DNA of 33,471 bases from Acidobacteria bacterium AH-259-O06 (GTDB taxonomy: Bacteria > Acidobacteriota > UBA6911 > RPQK01 > JADFOI01). This document shows positions 32,637 through 33,471 of this stretch, in pieces. The translations under genes were made by a program, and so were the position numbers. The stretch covers positions 1 to 33,471 of the forward strand of contig JALLOM010000004.1 in assembly GCA_027717865.1 (NCBI GenBank). Reading direction: 5' to 3'. The number at the start of each line of letters is the position of its first letter. Position 1 is the first letter of the stretch. Under the pieces are notes generated by a model, which saw only the letters and a list, made by a program, of their open reading frames with translations, searched no databases and had not been told where the DNA came from.

Positions 32637-33471
32637 ATGCACAAGTATATCGAGTCTTTCCTGGACTATCTCCGATTCCAAAAGAACTACTCTTCCCATA
32701 CTCTGAAGAGTTACCAGCGCGACCTTCTTGAGTTCAACGGCTACCTTGCACGTGGCGAGAGGGAGAACAGCATTGATCCTGGAGAAATCGATCATATCAG
32801 CATTCGCGATTTCCTGACTCACCTGTACCAAAAGGGTAACGGCAAGAGTTCGATCGCTCGTAAGTTGGCAGCCATACGTTCATTTTTCCGCTATTTGTAC
32901 AATGAGGGGAAAGTCCTATCCAATCCCGCCAAGCTTGTTCGAACGCCGCGCTTACCGGACAGAAAGCCTCGTTTTCTTTCCGTTCGGGAGATGGAGACGA
33001 TCCTGCAGTTGCCTGATAATCGCACTGAGCGAGGGGTGAGAGATCGGGCGATTCTCGAGTTGTTGTATGCGAGTGGCCTTCGCATTGGCGAATTGGTGCG
33101 AATGAATCTCGAAGATCTCTCACTCGAAGAGCGACTCATCAAGGTTTACGGGAAAGGCAAGAAGGAACGATTGGTCCCATTCGGAGAAAAAGCCAAGGAA
33201 GCCCTGCAGCGCTATCTGCCCACACGGGCGGCTTTACTGCGTCGGCAAAGGACGACTCGCGAGCCGAACGCGCTTTTTTTAAATCTTCGCGGTTTCCGGA
33301 TTTCGGCTCGATCTATCCAGCGGAACTTGGAAGAATACATTAGAAAAAGCGCCTTGCTTTTGGACGTTCATCCTCACCTTTTCCGTCACTCCTTTGCGAC
33401 TCATCTGCTCAATAACGGAGCTGATCTTCGTAGCATCCAGGAATTGCTCGGGCACGAGAATCTGTCTACCA
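32637..33471 (+). CDS. xerC: XerC/XerD-type tyrosine recombinase, 3' end cut by window edge
   Basis: This gene is not in the ORF track because it has no stop in the window. From ATG 32637 (GTG 32628 is an in-frame alternative) it reads MHKYIESFLDYLRFQKNYSS, the start of the core-binding domain. The catalytic domain shows the Arg in LYASGLRIGELV, the Lys in YGKGKKERLVPF, the HxxR motif in HPHLFRHSFATHLL and the later His in LLGHENLST. The nucleophilic Tyr would come about 10-15 residues beyond the edge. About 278 codons are visible of a usual 295-310. Such enzymes resolve chromosome dimers at dif with FtsK. XerC and XerD cannot be separated here, and a mobile-element integrase is less likely given length and motifs. 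Confidence 0.9.
   Translation, partial: MHKYIESFLDYLRFQKNYSSHTLKSYQRDLLEFNGYLARGERENSIDPGEIDHISIRDFLTHLYQKGNGKSSIARKLAAIRSFFRYLYNEGKVLSNPAKLVRTPRLPDRKPRFLSVREMETILQLPDNRTERGVRDRAILELLYASGLRIGELVRMNLEDLSLEERLIKVYGKGKKERLVPFGEKAKEALQRYLPTRAALLRRQRTTREPNALFLNLRGFRISARSIQRNLEEYIRKSALLLDVHPHLFRHSFATHLLNNGADLRSIQELLGHENLST

Noticed and set aside
32637-33471. Integrase of a mobile island
   Set aside because: Length and motifs fit housekeeping XerC/XerD; no attachment site, tRNA or phage genes are visible nearby.

Overview
The window looks like chromosomal DNA of a Gram-negative, σ54-using bacterium, most likely Acidobacteriota. This rests on several things together: a large Oar-like TonB-dependent receptor and a smaller barrel protein, both with an N-terminal carboxypeptidase-regulatory-like domain; a GWxTD-domain protein; an exbB-exbD-exbD-TPR operon; and two σ54-type two-component systems, one NtrY/NtrX-like. 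The taxonomic call is an inference from gene content. No RNA gene, CRISPR array, intact transposon or prophage was seen.

Layout. (1) 1-7606, minus strand: a compact run eno, gpmI, two GT2 glycosyltransferases, a GT4 glycosyltransferase, rfbA and rfbB (cut by the left edge). It couples lower glycolysis to dTDP-sugar and surface-glycan synthesis. (2) 7721-8099: an inverted repeat between divergent eno and a STAS-domain gene. (3) 8341-10856, minus strand: exbB, exbD, exbD and a TPR gene, which should energise TonB-dependent outer-membrane uptake. (4) 11027-17387, minus strand: a plug-less barrel-like outer-membrane protein, then a histidine kinase with a PDZ domain and a multi-spanning membrane region, and its σ54-dependent response regulator. 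A very good σ54 promoter stands before the kinase. (5) 17388-18974: a degraded stretch with a C-terminal phosphatase-family remnant, a truncated TonB-receptor N-terminus, and a possible second σ54 promoter. (6) 18975-24121, plus strand: an intact 1130-residue TonB-dependent receptor and a GWxTD protein. (7) 24183-24439: a chimeric relic, the start of nuoJ joined to the end of a GWxTD-like gene. (8) 24557-26776: gltX and rlmB. (9) 26802-28814, minus strand: a hydantoinase/oxoprolinase A-type gene with no B partner in view. (10) 29021-32586: ntrY/ntrX-like system. (11) 32637 to the right edge: a XerC/XerD-type recombinase, cut before its catalytic tyrosine.

The most unusual feature runs across the whole window. 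Several families of short, TGA-rich or palindromic intergenic repeats sit exactly at the ends of genes. In enolase, RlmB, HyuA, the NtrC-type regulator and the GWxTD gene the stop codon itself lies inside the repeat. In STAS, TPR and NtrX the repeat begins within a few bases of the stop. Between hyuA and ntrY two copies form a 27-bp, near-perfect inverted pair that occupies both translation-initiation regions. They could act as terminators, as 3'-end stabilising hairpins, or be the footprint of a small mobile palindrome that targets gene ends.
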